51,954 bases of DNA from Paenibacillus sinensis (GCF_019904155.1 NZ_JAHCMB010000013.1:46375-98328), one strand, 5' to 3'; positions 34,103-42,871 are shown, numbered from the stretch's first letter. Translations and numbers: made by a program. The notes: generated by a model from the letters alone, not told the origin.

Positions 34103-34615
34103 ATGGAACACGCAATGTTCGCGGGCGGATGCTTCTGGTGCATGGTGACCCCGTTCGAAGAATTGCCCGGCATTCAAGGGATTGTCTCCGGCTATGCCGG
34201 CGGCTGGAAGGAGAATCCGACCTACGAAGAGGTCAAGACCGGCACGACGGGGCATTATGAAGTGGTTCAAATTACCTTTGACCCGGAGCTGTTCCCGTAT
34301 GAGAAGCTGCTGGAGCTTTACTGGCCCCAGATTGATCCGACAGATGACGGCGGACAATTCCAGGATCGAGGGTCCCAGTACCGGACAGCAATCTTTTATT
34401 ATAACGAGAAGCAGCGGGATGCAGCCGAGGCTACCAGGGATCAGGTTGCGGCCAGCGGGAGATTTGAAGGTCCGGTTGTAACGGAGATCTTGCCTGCGCC
34501 TGTCTTTTACCAGGCCGAGGAATATCATCAGGATTACCACAAGAAGAATCCGAAGCATTACAAGGAGGACCGCGCTCAATCGGGACGGGATGAATTTATC
34601 GCAAAATTTTGGTAA
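34103..34615 (+). CDS. msrA: Peptide methionine (S)-S-oxide reductase MsrA
   Basis: 170 residues: catalytic GGCFWC (Cys10, resolving candidate Cys13), GYAGG, TGHYEVVQITFDP, QDRGSQYRTAIFY and EEYHQDYHKKNP define MsrA, which repairs oxidised methionine with thioredoxin. ATG 34103 fits the usual family N terminus; TTG 34097 is closer to AGGAGAGG and would add two residues. Single gene. Confidence 0.94.
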   Translation: MEHAMFAGGCFWCMVTPFEELPGIQGIVSGYAGGWKENPTYEEVKTGTTGHYEVVQITFDPELFPYEKLLELYWPQIDPTDDGGQFQDRGSQYRTAIFYYNEKQRDAAEATRDQVAASGRFEGPVVTEILPAPVFYQAEEYHQDYHKKNPKHYKEDRAQSGRDEFIAKFW

Positions 34616-34658
34616 CTGCAGGTTGAGTTGCCTTATCTGAATAAAAGGAGATACTCAA

Positions 34659-35804
34659 ATGAAAGTGGCAAGAGTGATTCTGTCCGCGCTCGCCGGCGTC
34701 CTGGTGCTGGGCCTGGTGAACTTCTATATCGGCTATCACCTGTGGCTGCTGCTAAAGGCCTGGTTCCCGGGAACGCGAGGCGTTATATATTGGCCGCTGT
34801 TCTGGATCGCGGCTTTGTCGTATCTGATCTGCCGGCTGCCCTGGCCTCACGCGCTGAAGCCCGCAGCCCGTCTGTTGAAGGTAATCGGCTCCTACTATTT
34901 GGGCCTGATGGAATTCGCCATCATTCTGCTTCCGCTTGCGGATCTGCTGTACGGAATCCTGGTCTGGTCCGGCATCCATCCGCACGGCTATGTGCTTGAA
35001 GCAGGGACGATTATTGCAGTCATTCTGCTTATTCTGATGGTCTGGGGCTCGCGCAACGCCTGGAGCACGGTGCTTCGGCTGCATGAGCTGAACGTGGCCA
35101 AGCCGCTGGGTAAGCAGGAACGCCTGACTATAGCCGTCGCCTCCGATCTGCATCTCGGCAATATTGTCGGCAACCGTCATCTGAAGAAAATGGTGGACCG
35201 GATGAACGCCATGAACCCGGACATCATTCTGCTTGCGGGCGATGTGCTGGACGACAGCATCGAACCGTTCGTTCGCAACCGGATGAGCGAGCAGCTTGCA
35301 CGGCTAAATGCGAAACACGGCGTGTTCGCGGTGCTGGGCAATCATGAATATTACGGCGGAGATATAAGGCAGTACACGGATATTATGCGGAGCATCGGCA
35401 TCCATGTATTGCAGGATGAAGTTGCGGAATCCGCCGGAGTGTATATCGTGGGACGCAAGGACAAGACGGCCGAGAGTATGGAACCTGGTGGACGCAAGAG
35501 CGTGGCGGCCCTGCTGGAAGGCCTGGATTTGTCCCGTCCGGTGATCATGATGGATCATCAGCCTACGGGATTAGCGCAAGCTGCTGAGGCGGGGGTCGAT
35601 GTGCTTCTGTCGGGACATACCCACAGGGGGCAGATTGCGCCGAATCATTGGATCACGAAGCGTCTGTTCGAGCTGGACTGGGGTTATTTGCACAAGAATG
35701 ATCTGCATGTGATCGTATCCTCCGGATATGGCACATGGGGACCGCCGATCCGGCTTGCCAGCCGTTCAGAGATCATCAGCCTTTCGCTGACACCTTCCGG
35801 CTGA
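34659..35804 (+). CDS. Membrane-anchored calcineurin-like metallophosphoesterase
   Basis: 381 residues: four or five TM segments in the first 130, then a metallophosphoesterase domain with ASDLHLG, AGDVLDD, LGNHEYYGG, MDHQP and LSGHTHRGQ, a complete dinuclear metal site. It resembles YaeI/YkuE-type phosphodiesterases. AAAAGGAG precedes ATG 34659. Substrate unknown; lipid or nucleotide phosphoester cleavage at the inner membrane face is plausible. Confidence 0.88.
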   Translation: MKVARVILSALAGVLVLGLVNFYIGYHLWLLLKAWFPGTRGVIYWPLFWIAALSYLICRLPWPHALKPAARLLKVIGSYYLGLMEFAIILLPLADLLYGILVWSGIHPHGYVLEAGTIIAVILLILMVWGSRNAWSTVLRLHELNVAKPLGKQERLTIAVASDLHLGNIVGNRHLKKMVDRMNAMNPDIILLAGDVLDDSIEPFVRNRMSEQLARLNAKHGVFAVLGNHEYYGGDIRQYTDIMRSIGIHVLQDEVAESAGVYIVGRKDKTAESMEPGGRKSVAALLEGLDLSRPVIMMDHQPTGLAQAAEAGVDVLLSGHTHRGQIAPNHWITKRLFELDWGYLHKNDLHVIVSSGYGTWGPPIRLASRSEIISLSLTPSG

Positions 35805-35885
35805 GAGGATAAGACTCATGTATATTCTGCCTCTTCCGCCGCACACTATACGGGACAACCTGGTAAAGGAGAGTGCTTGAACTAC

Positions 35886-36050
35886 ATGAGTCCAGACAAG
35901 AATCTGATCAACACGGTAAAAGATTTGGAGCAGGAAGCGCCGACCGCGCACGAAGCCAATCAGATGATGCAGGAGAAGAGCGACCGCCGGAAGGAAATGC
36001 TGCGCCGCGACAAAGGCTACAAATCGAATGAACAAAGCTCTTACGAATAA
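35886..36050 (+). CDS. Small hydrophilic protein of unknown function
   Basis: 54 residues, highly charged (KDLEQEAPTAHEANQMMQEKSDRRKEMLRRDKG), predicted helical and soluble, no Cys. AAAGGAGAG lies at 35866-35873; ATG 35886 is 12 bases away and in-frame TTG 35877 would be closer. The gene ends 34 bases before a perfect terminator, supporting expression. I do not recognise the family. Confidence 0.6.
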   Translation: MSPDKNLINTVKDLEQEAPTAHEANQMMQEKSDRRKEMLRRDKGYKSNEQSSYE

Positions 36051-36083
36051 CCTGATGGTTATTCGCTAGGGGCGAACCCGATG

Positions 36084-36109
36084 AGACACCGGATTTCCGG
36101 TGTCTTTTT
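36084..36109 (+). terminator. Terminator after the small ORF
   Basis: AGACACCGG-ATTT-CCGGTGTCT (36084-36105) runs into a T-run ending at 36109. Confidence 0.9.
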
Positions 36110-36188
36110 GATGTGTTTGGCCAGGCAATCATAGCACATGTCGGTCATAGCACCGCTGCACCGTCAAACCGGCAGCCTGCTTTTCCCA

Positions 36189-36227
36189 TTGACTAAAATG
36201 AACATAAAGTATATATATAATATATAC
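36189..36227 (+). promoter_or_regulatory. Promoter and palindromic operator of the GntR-ABC operon
   Basis: TTGACT (36189-36194) and TATATA (36212-36217) are 17 bases apart. The perfect inverted repeat GTATATAT-ATA-ATATATAC (36209-36227) covers the -10. YtrA-type GntR repressors bind such repeats at their own promoters. Confidence 0.7.
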
Positions 36228-36260
36228 AATATAAACAAGAAGGCCCGGAAGAGGTGAAGG

Positions 36261-36638
36261 ATGAATATTCTATTGTCCAATTCATCGGGAGAACCGATAT
36301 ATGCGCAAATCGTCAGTCAGGTCAGACAGATGATTCTCCAGGGCGAGCTGGCGCCGGGTAAGGCGCTTCCTTCAATCCGGCAATTGGCCAAGGATTTGCA
36401 GATCAGCGTGATTACGACCAAACGGGCATATGAGGAGCTTGAACGCGAAGGTCTGGTCGATTCGCTGGTAGGCAAAGGGTCTTTTGTCTCGGGGATGAAT
36501 CAGCAGTATATCCGGGAGCAGCGCTACCGGCTGCTTGAGGAGAAGATGAGAGAGGTGCTGCGGGACAGCAGGCTCCTGGGAATGAGCTTGCCGGAGACCA
36601 TCGAAATCTTGAAGACGCTTGATGAGGAGGAAGAGTAA
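36261..36638 (+). CDS. GntR-family regulator, YtrA subfamily
   Basis: 125-residue regulator with an N-terminal winged helix (YAQIVSQVRQMILQGELAPGKALPSIRQLAKDLQISVITTKRAYEELEREGL) and only a short C-terminal helical tail, the YtrA subfamily architecture. Such genes head ABC transporter operons and autoregulate. The 3' end overlaps the ATPase ATG by one base (TAATG). Confidence 0.92.
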   Translation: MNILLSNSSGEPIYAQIVSQVRQMILQGELAPGKALPSIRQLAKDLQISVITTKRAYEELEREGLVDSLVGKGSFVSGMNQQYIREQRYRLLEEKMREVLRDSRLLGMSLPETIEILKTLDEEEE

Positions 36639-37501
36639 TGAGTCATGTTGTGGAGGTCCAGGACGTATGCAAATCCTTCGGCAGGTTTAGCTTGGAGGAT
36701 GTTAATTTTGGCGTGAAGAGGGGATTTATTACAGGCCTGATCGGTCCCAATGGGGCAGGGAAGAGCACGATAATCAAAATGATGATGGATATGGTGCGCC
36801 CCGACAAGGGCAGCATACGGCTGCTTGGGGGCCATCCGTCAGAGGAACCCTCGATCAAGGATAGAGTCGGGTATGTGTCGGACGAGAATATTTATTACGA
36901 GCATCTGACGATCGGACGGATGAAGACGATTCTGGCCCCTTTTTACAAACAATGGGATGAGGATGCCTTCCGGAAGTATCTGGAGCTGTTCGAGCTGTCT
37001 CCCAAGACCAAGATCAAGAACCTCTCCAAAGGGATGAAAATGAAATTTTCACTTGCGGTCGCCTTGTCGCATCATGCCGATCTGTTGATTATGGACGAGC
37101 CGACCGCAGGCCTGGACCCGGTCTTCCGAAGAGAGCTGCTGGACCTTTTGAGCGAGCAGATTCTCGATGACAGCAAGTCGATTCTGTTCTCGACCCACAT
37201 TACGACCGATCTCGATAAAATCGCGGATTACATCATTTTTCTGAACGCTGGCCAGGTTGTCTTCAGCGACAGCAAGGAGGAAGTGCTGGACCGTTATGTG
37301 CTGATCAAAGGCGGGCGTGAGCTGCTGGACCGCGATGTGCGCAAGCTGTTTGTCGGAGTGAGGGAGAGCTCTTTCGGGTTCGAAGCCCTGTGCAAGGACC
37401 GGAGTACTGCGAAGCAGGTTTTTCAGGGAGATGCCCTGCTGGAGACACCGACTCTTGAGGACATTATGTATTTCACTTCCAAGGGAGGGAAAAGCGCGTG
37501 A
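36638..37501 (+). CDS. ABC transporter ATP-binding protein (YtrB-like)
   Basis: 287-residue ATPase: Walker A GPNGAGKST (36-44), signature LSKGMKMKFSLAVAL, Walker B LLIMDEPTAGLDPV, and FSTHI switch. The C-terminal 70 residues are typical of ABC-2-type exporters. It partners the permease that starts inside its stop codon. Ligand unknown; YtrA-type operons often respond to cell-wall antibiotics. Confidence 0.92.
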   Translation: MSHVVEVQDVCKSFGRFSLEDVNFGVKRGFITGLIGPNGAGKSTIIKMMMDMVRPDKGSIRLLGGHPSEEPSIKDRVGYVSDENIYYEHLTIGRMKTILAPFYKQWDEDAFRKYLELFELSPKTKIKNLSKGMKMKFSLAVALSHHADLLIMDEPTAGLDPVFRRELLDLLSEQILDDSKSILFSTHITTDLDKIADYIIFLNAGQVVFSDSKEEVLDRYVLIKGGRELLDRDVRKLFVGVRESSFGFEALCKDRSTAKQVFQGDALLETPTLEDIMYFTSKGGKSA

Positions 37502-38145
37502 GCAGCATCGTTTCCCTGATTCGTAAGGATATTCTGCTGTCGGTCCATTATCTGCTCTTCGTTGCGGCGTATCTGGTGTTCCTGACGTATACGACAACGA
37601 GCTACAATTTGTTCGACGTAAGCCTGTTCGTAACGATGCCTTCCATTATGCTCCTGATCAATTCCTGCATGATGGATGTGCGGAATATGAATCAGCAGTT
37701 CGCACTCAGCCTTCCGGTGCGGCGCAGCCAGATCGTAATTGCGAAGTATATATCAATTCTTCCGTATCTTCTGTTCGGCCTGGGCTGTATGTACCTATCC
37801 TACTTCATTCTCGAATGGGCCGGACGCCCGGAGAACATCCATTGGCATGATATCGGCTTTACGGTTTTGCTCGTTCCGGCGACGGCTGCGATCTATCTTC
37901 CGATCTATTACTGGCTTGGCTCGAAGGGGCAGCAGATCATCAACACCGTCTTCTTCATGATCATCTTCTTCGGTTCGATGAATCTTCGCAGCTTGATGGA
38001 GAGCTGGCCGTGGGTGGATGATTTTATCGCCCGGGTGAACGGCTTCAGTCTCATCGAGAGCGTGGCGGCAGGGCTGCTCTATTTGATTTTTATTATTGCA
38101 TCCTACTTCGTCTCCCTGCGTATCTATACTTCGAGGGATTTCTAA
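37498..38145 (+). CDS. ABC-2 type transporter permease
   Basis: 215-residue membrane protein with about six TM segments (LLFVAAYLVFLTYTTTSYNLF, PSIMLLINSCMMDVR, YLLFGLGCMYLSYFIL, VLLVPATAAIYLPIYYWLG, NTVFFMIIFFGSM, AAGLLYLIFIIASYFVSL). The phrase MNQQFALSLPVRRSQIVIAKY is characteristic of ABC-2 permeases next to YtrB-like ATPases. GTG 37498 overlaps the ATPase stop. Confidence 0.88.
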   Translation: MSSIVSLIRKDILLSVHYLLFVAAYLVFLTYTTTSYNLFDVSLFVTMPSIMLLINSCMMDVRNMNQQFALSLPVRRSQIVIAKYISILPYLLFGLGCMYLSYFILEWAGRPENIHWHDIGFTVLLVPATAAIYLPIYYWLGSKGQQIINTVFFMIIFFGSMNLRSLMESWPWVDDFIARVNGFSLIESVAAGLLYLIFIIASYFVSLRIYTSRDF

Positions 38146-38372
38146 GAGGCGATCAAGGGAGCCGCTCGACCTTGAACGGACGGCGGAACAGAAATGGCGG
38201 CGCTTCGGCTGACAACCGGGGGGCCGCTTTGTTTGGTTGAGGCGATGTGTACCGCACTTCCGCTACGTATTGCTTAGTGCCGTTACGTAAGGACGTACCT
38301 TGTTTAAGCCCGAGCCTCATTTCACCGATATAAAAAGAGAAGGATGCGGTACATAAGGAAGGAGGATCAGTA
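38146..38372 (+). other. Non-coding gap with dispersed repeats
   Basis: No gene. TGTACCGCA (38248-38256) and TGCGGTACA (38345-38353) are a perfect 9-bp inverted pair about 90 bases apart, and ACGTA motifs cluster in between. A weak GATATAAAA at about 38327 could be a -10. No clear terminator for the ABC operon. AAGGAAGGAGG is the ribosome site for TTG 38373. Confidence 0.35.
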
Positions 38373-40046
38373 TTGAAATACATAAGAGTGAAACCCATAA
38401 CCGGATATTTGATCATATGTTTGATGATCTTAGTGCTGGCGCTGCCCGGTTCGGCGGTAGCGTCAAGCCAGGTTCTCAATCCGGCGGGCAAGTTCTATGT
38501 CAATGACTTTGCCGGAGTCATCGATGACAAGACAGAGAATGAGCTTGTGCATTACGGAATCCTGCTGCACAAGAAGAACGGGGCTCAAGTGGTGCTGGTG
38601 ACCGTTAAATCTACGAATGGAGAACCGATCAAGGATTACGCTTCCCGTCTCTTCGACAGCTGGGGAATCGGATCGGCACAGAAGAACAACGGGCTGCTGC
38701 TCCTGCTGTCCATCGATGACGACGATTACTGGGCCGTTCAAGGCAAAGGAATTGTGGAATCGATGAGCGACAGCCGGATGTCGAACATCCTGTCCCAATC
38801 ACTGGAGCCGGATTTCGCCGCCAAGAATTATAACCGGGGCGCTGCCAAGACCTACGCCGCCTTCGTGCAAGGGCTGGGAGGGGCATGGGGCGCGTCCGCT
38901 TCAACCGGCCAGAACGTTCGTACCTATGTGTCGGACAATGCCGGTGTGCTCAGCGCACAGACGAAAGCCTACATTAATGAGCTTAGCAACAAATACCGGC
39001 TCTCCACCGGCAGCGGTGTTTACGTCGTAACGGTCAAGAACAGCGGCGGCCAGCTTCAGGATTACACGTACAAGAAGTTCAACTCCGTCGGAGCGGGACC
39101 GAAGGATGTTATGCTGGTTATGGATATAGAGGGCGATGACTATCATGTGCTTCAGGGCAGCTCCATCGATGGCGTTCTGACTAATGAAGCTATTGGCAGT
39201 ATACTGGATAGCGGGCTTGAGCCATCTTTTGCCGCCAAGAACTACAACAAGGGGGCGACCCAGACTCTGCAGGCCTTCTACACATATTTGCTGGAAAGAG
39301 CGGAGGGCGGTTCCGGCACAATGACTAATGGCGGCGCAGCCATTGACATGGCATCTGCAGGGACATTCACTGGGACATCATCTCAGGGGACATCTCCAGG
39401 AACATCTCCGGTGAGAACAGCGGCCTCAGGCACATCTTCATCGGCGTCCGGCCATATCGGGGGCGGCGGTATCCTACTTATCGTCCTGATCGCATTTCTG
39501 GTCGGACTTGGGGTGCGCTCTTCGCGCCGGCGGAGCTATATGGGCCAGTATGGCGTGCCGTATAATCCGTACAGCCGGCGATCGGTCCGCCGATATGGAC
39601 ACCATCACCATGGCGGCTTTGGATTCGGCGCTCCGCCGCCGCCAAGGCAGGGAGGCGGATGGTTCCAGCCGCCATCTGGCGGCGGCTCCAATCATGGAGA
39701 CGGCGGACAGTCGAGCGGCGGCGGGGCCGGGCGGCGCTCGTCAGGAGACGGCGGACAGTCGAGCGGTGGCGGAGCCGGGCGGCGTTCCTCCGGCGGCAGC
39801 TTCTGGTCCTCCGGCGGCAGCCAGGGCGGAGGCAGCGAAGGACGTTCCTCCGGCGGCAGCTCCTGGTCCTCCGGCAGCAGCCAGGGCGGCGGAGGGGGAG
39901 GACGCTCCTCCGGCGGCAGCTCCTGGTCCTCCGGCAGCAATCATGGCGGCGGAGGGTCCAGCAGCGGTGGAGGAGCCGGACGCTCCTCAGGCTCCTCCGG
40001 CGGAGGCAACGCCAGCGGCGGCGGCGGAGTCGGCCGTCACCGCTAA
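38373..40046 (+). CDS. Secreted/membrane protein with two TPM (TPM_phosphatase) domains and Gly/Ser repeat tail
   Basis: 557 residues: signal peptide or TM (10-30, ending AVASS), TPM domain 1 (about 42-165; FYVNDFAGVIDDKTENEL, LLLLSIDDDDYWAVQGKGI), TPM domain 2 (about 182-308; TYVSDNAGVLSAQTKAYINEL, VMLVMDIEGDDYHVLQGSSI), a Thr/Ser linker, TM near 365-385, then about 175 residues rich in Gly, Ser and Arg. Both domains share DFAAKNYN[RK]GA/SFAAKNYNKGA, so they are an internal duplication. TPM relatives are YgcG/Psb32-type. The C-terminal tail is made of tandem repeats. TTG start with AAGGAAGGAGGAT. Confidence 0.88.
   Translation: MKYIRVKPITGYLIICLMILVLALPGSAVASSQVLNPAGKFYVNDFAGVIDDKTENELVHYGILLHKKNGAQVVLVTVKSTNGEPIKDYASRLFDSWGIGSAQKNNGLLLLLSIDDDDYWAVQGKGIVESMSDSRMSNILSQSLEPDFAAKNYNRGAAKTYAAFVQGLGGAWGASASTGQNVRTYVSDNAGVLSAQTKAYINELSNKYRLSTGSGVYVVTVKNSGGQLQDYTYKKFNSVGAGPKDVMLVMDIEGDDYHVLQGSSIDGVLTNEAIGSILDSGLEPSFAAKNYNKGATQTLQAFYTYLLERAEGGSGTMTNGGAAIDMASAGTFTGTSSQGTSPGTSPVRTAASGTSSSASGHIGGGGILLIVLIAFLVGLGVRSSRRRSYMGQYGVPYNPYSRRSVRRYGHHHHGGFGFGAPPPPRQGGGWFQPPSGGGSNHGDGGQSSGGGAGRRSSGDGGQSSGGGAGRRSSGGSFWSSGGSQGGGSEGRSSGGSSWSSGSSQGGGGGGRSSGGSSWSSGSNHGGGGSSSGGGAGRSSGSSGGGNASGGGGVGRHR
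39696..39963 (+). repeat. Tandem repeats encoding the Gly/Ser tail
   Basis: Two 48-base units start at 39696 and 39744 (encoding GDGGQSSGGGAGRRSS), followed by three 60-base units starting at 39784, 39844 and 39904 (encoding the RSSGGSxWSSG core plus a glycine-rich end). The units are in frame and nearly identical, so copy number is likely to vary between strains. Confidence 0.9.
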
Positions 40047-40146
40047 ACAAACCGAGAGCGGAAGCGGAGAAGGGGGTTGCCGTTCCGGCCGTTTCGTTGC
40101 ACAATAGAAACCGTAAACTATGATTACGGCAAGCCGGAAAGGATAA

Positions 40147-40965
40147 ATGGAAGTGGACAGAATAGTGAAGACCTTAACGATCGCCGGCAGCGACTCCAGC
40201 GGCGGCGCAGGAATCCAGGCGGATTTGAAGACCTTTCAGGAATACGGAACCTATGGATTCAGCGCGCTGACGACCATTGTGACAATGGACCCGGATAACG
40301 GCTGGCATCATCATGTATATCCCGTCAGTCCGGAGCTGGTCGCTGAGCAGCTGAAGACGGTATTCGCCGGAGGCCCGGTGGACGCATTGAAGACCGGCAT
40401 GCTGGGCAGCGCCGAGATCGTCCGCGTCGCGGAACAGGCGATCAAGAAGAACGGGCAGGGGAATGTGGTCATTGATCCCGTCATGGTGTGCAAAGGCGAG
40501 GACGAAGTGCTGAATCCCGAAAGCGCGGATGCGATCCGCGATCTGCTCGTACCGCTGGCTGCTGTTGTCACGCCTAACCTGTTCGAAGCCGGTGTGCTGT
40601 CCGGCAAAGGCAAATTGTCGAACCTGGATGATATGAAAGAAGCGGCGGCGCTCATCAAGGATATTGGCGCCCAGACCGTTGTGATCAAGGGCGGCAAGGC
40701 GCTGGGCGGTGATAAAGCGATCGATCTGTACTACGACGGTACAGAGTATATTGTTCTGGAGACGGACAAGCTTGATCCGGCGCATAATCACGGCGCAGGC
40801 TGCACCTTCGCTGCCGCAATTACTGCCGGTCTGGCGAACGGCATGAGTACGAAAGACGCGGTTGCCAAGGCGAAGGATTTCGTCACAGCAGCCATTTCAT
40901 CCGGCTTCTCGTTCAACTCGTATGTCGGCCCCGTCTTTCATGGCGGGTACCGTCTGAACCGCTAA
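40147..40965 (+). CDS. pdxK: Pyridoxine/pyridoxal/hydroxymethylpyrimidine kinase PdxK (ThiD-like)
   Basis: 272-residue ribokinase-fold enzyme closely matching B. subtilis PdxK along its length: KTLTIAGSDSSGGAGIQADLKTFQEYGTYG, DALKTGML, VVIDPVMVCKGEDEVL, VVTPNLFEA, HGAGCTFAAAITA and a C terminus YVGPVFHGGYRLN. It phosphorylates pyridoxal/pyridoxine to give PLP precursors. AAAGGA precedes ATG 40147. Monocistronic with a strong terminator. Confidence 0.93.
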   Translation: MEVDRIVKTLTIAGSDSSGGAGIQADLKTFQEYGTYGFSALTTIVTMDPDNGWHHHVYPVSPELVAEQLKTVFAGGPVDALKTGMLGSAEIVRVAEQAIKKNGQGNVVIDPVMVCKGEDEVLNPESADAIRDLLVPLAAVVTPNLFEAGVLSGKGKLSNLDDMKEAAALIKDIGAQTVVIKGGKALGGDKAIDLYYDGTEYIVLETDKLDPAHNHGAGCTFAAAITAGLANGMSTKDAVAKAKDFVTAAISSGFSFNSYVGPVFHGGYRLNR

Positions 40966-41001
40966 ACTAAAACGCAATGCTCATCATCAACAAGCAGCAA
41001 G

Positions 41002-41046
41002 AAAAGCGGGGTCTCCCAACAAGGAACAAGGGGGCCCCGCTTTTTT
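41002..41046 (+). terminator. Terminator after pdxK
   Basis: AAAAGCGGGGTCTCCC (41002-41017) pairs with GGGGGCCCCGCTTTT (from 41030) and continues in T residues. The convergent AraC gene ends at 41088. Confidence 0.9.
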
Positions 41047-41087
41047 GCGCTGCATATGGCATATGCGTAAAGAAGAATGGTTCCGTC

Positions 41088-41915
41088 TTAGACAGGAATC
41101 GTCGGTCTCTTCCGGTTCAACCGGTACTGCTCAGGGGTCATGCCGACGAATTTGACGAATGAACGGTAGAATTGACTGGCCGAAGCGAAGCCGAGACCGG
41201 CGCTGATCGCCGATACGGTTGCATCGGTCGCTTCTAGCTCGTATTTAGCCTGCTGCATACGCAGCCGGAGGATGTACTGGTATGGTGTGACACCAGTTAC
41301 CGCCTTGAAGGACCGGATAAAGTGATACCGGCTCTGGAGAGCGAGAGAAGACAGCTCCTCAATGCTGATATGAGAAGTATAAGCGTCATGAATATATTCG
41401 AACACACGGTTCAAATACGGTTCGTCTGTGTGCGGAAGCTCGGATAGATATACCTTCGCCTTGTCGGAGCAGGATTCCCGTTTGAGAATGCGCCCCAAAT
41501 ATTGCAGCACCTCGGTTTCCGTCATGTTCTGCCGGACTCCTTCTTCTCCGTCGACGAGAACGAGAGGAGAGACCCATTCATGGAACAGATCGCTCAGTTC
41601 CTGCGGGTCAATGACCTGTCTTGTTGAGATGCATTCCGGTTCCTGCTGCTGAAGGTTCTCCCACAGCGAGCTGCGTATTTTGATGACGATGACACGATTC
41701 CCTTTATCCACCCGAATATAATGCTCTTCCATCGGCTTGTGGATTTGGCCTTGCCCCTCCGGGATGATCCCGGGAACTCCCTGACTGACGACAGCATTGC
41801 CGCCGCGAATGGAGCATGTAAGCTGGACCCAGTTCTCATGTACATGCGGAGCGTCGTCATAATGCTCTTCCAATCGGCATAGTTCAATATTCTTTGTGAC
41901 AATCTGCAGCTTCAT
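41088..41915 (-). CDS. AraC-family transcriptional regulator
   Basis: 275 residues: an N-terminal cupin-like sensor domain (HVHENWVQLT, VNPEGQGQIHKP-like region) and two C-terminal HTHs, ISIEELSSLALQSRYHFIRSFKAVTGVTPYQYILRLRMQQAKYEL and TVSAISAGLGFASASQFYRSFVKFVGMTPEQYR. AGGAGGGAGCG precedes ATG 41915. It is divergent from a lone ABC ATPase gene and might control it. Confidence 0.92.
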   Translation of the reverse strand: MKLQIVTKNIELCRLEEHYDDAPHVHENWVQLTCSIRGGNAVVSQGVPGIIPEGQGQIHKPMEEHYIRVDKGNRVIVIKIRSSLWENLQQQEPECISTRQVIDPQELSDLFHEWVSPLVLVDGEEGVRQNMTETEVLQYLGRILKRESCSDKAKVYLSELPHTDEPYLNRVFEYIHDAYTSHISIEELSSLALQSRYHFIRSFKAVTGVTPYQYILRLRMQQAKYELEATDATVSAISAGLGFASASQFYRSFVKFVGMTPEQYRLNRKRPTIPV

Positions 41916-41935
41916 GAACGCTCCCTCCTAAAATA

Positions 41936-42005
41936 ATTATAGCAATAATTGCAACAAGTTTGCGCAATTTTCACATCGACATTTACATTCGGAAATGTAT
42001 ACAAT
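41936..42005. promoter_or_regulatory. Divergent promoters for AraC and the lone ABC ATPase
   Basis: Minus strand: extended -10 TGC-TATAAT (41944-41936) for araC. Plus strand: TCGACA (41976-41981) with TACAAT (42000-42005), 18-base spacer. The inverted repeat ACATTT/AAATGT (41979-41998) lies between them. Confidence 0.55.
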
Positions 42006-42067
42006 ACGATGGACAATTCTAATACCGGAGCAGACCATCTTGATCTGTACGAAAGAGGTAATTGCGA

Positions 42068-42871
42068 ATGAACAGTATATTAAAGCTAAGCAATGTCTCC
42101 TGGAGAAGAGGCACCAAGCTATTATTGGACCAGGTCAGCTGGACTATCGAACCCGGCCAGCACTGGGCGCTGCTAGGACTTAACGGTTCGGGCAAAACAA
42201 CACTGCTCAACATGGTCAACGGCTACATATGGCCGACTGAAGGTGAGGTGGAGGTGCTGGGCGAGCGCTTTGGCGATGTCGATCTGCGGGAGCTGCGCAA
42301 GTCGATCGGCTGGGTCAGCTCCTCGCTTCAGGAGAAGCTGAGAGGATCGGACAAGGCGCAGGCTGTGGTGATCAGCGGAAAGCATGCCTCCATCGGACTG
42401 TATGTCAATGTGCCGGAAGAGGATTATGAGCGGGCGCGTGAGCTGATGGTGAAGCTTGGCTGCGAGCATTTATGGGATCGGGAATTCCGCAATTGCTCCC
42501 AGGGCGAGAAACAGAAGGTGCTCATCGGGCGGGCCTTAATGGCTGAGCCCAGAATCCTGATTCTGGATGAGCCATGCAACGGACTCGACCTGTTCGCCCG
42601 GGAAAGACTGCTGAAGAGCATTGAGGAGCTGGCGCATGACAATGCCGGACCGACGCTGATCTATGTCACCCACCACACAGAAGAAATCCTGCCAGCATTC
42701 AGCCATACGATTCTGCTCCGCAAAGGGCAGGTGTTCGATTCCGGCGAGACGGGCGAGATGCTGAATACGGAGCGGCTAAGCCGATTCTTCGAAGGTCCTG
42801 TCCGTGTGCAGACGAGCGGTGATCGCACTTATATTTTTGCCCAGAATGAACCTGCCTCGAAAGGAGAATAA
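42068..42871 (+). CDS. ABC transporter ATP-binding protein (YlmA/ModF-like)
   Basis: 267-residue single ATPase: Walker A GLNGSGKTT, Q-loop region GWVSSSLQEKLRG, atypical signature NCSQGEKQKVLIGRAL, Walker B ILILDEPCNGLDL, H-loop VTHHTEEI. Relatives YlmA and ModF have no dedicated permease and are thought to be soluble. ATG 42068 follows AGAGGT. An MFS gene starts 4 bases downstream. Confidence 0.88.
   Translation: MNSILKLSNVSWRRGTKLLLDQVSWTIEPGQHWALLGLNGSGKTTLLNMVNGYIWPTEGEVEVLGERFGDVDLRELRKSIGWVSSSLQEKLRGSDKAQAVVISGKHASIGLYVNVPEEDYERARELMVKLGCEHLWDREFRNCSQGEKQKVLIGRALMAEPRILILDEPCNGLDLFARERLLKSIEELAHDNAGPTLIYVTHHTEEILPAFSHTILLRKGQVFDSGETGEMLNTERLSRFFEGPVRVQTSGDRTYIFAQNEPASKGE

Noticed and set aside
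39696..39963. Possible CRISPR-like array
   Set aside because: The repeats are head-to-tail and coding, with no spacers between them.
39478..40104. Arg- and Pro-rich overlapping frames on both strands
   Set aside because: These are by-products of the GC-rich tandem repeats in the TPM protein gene.
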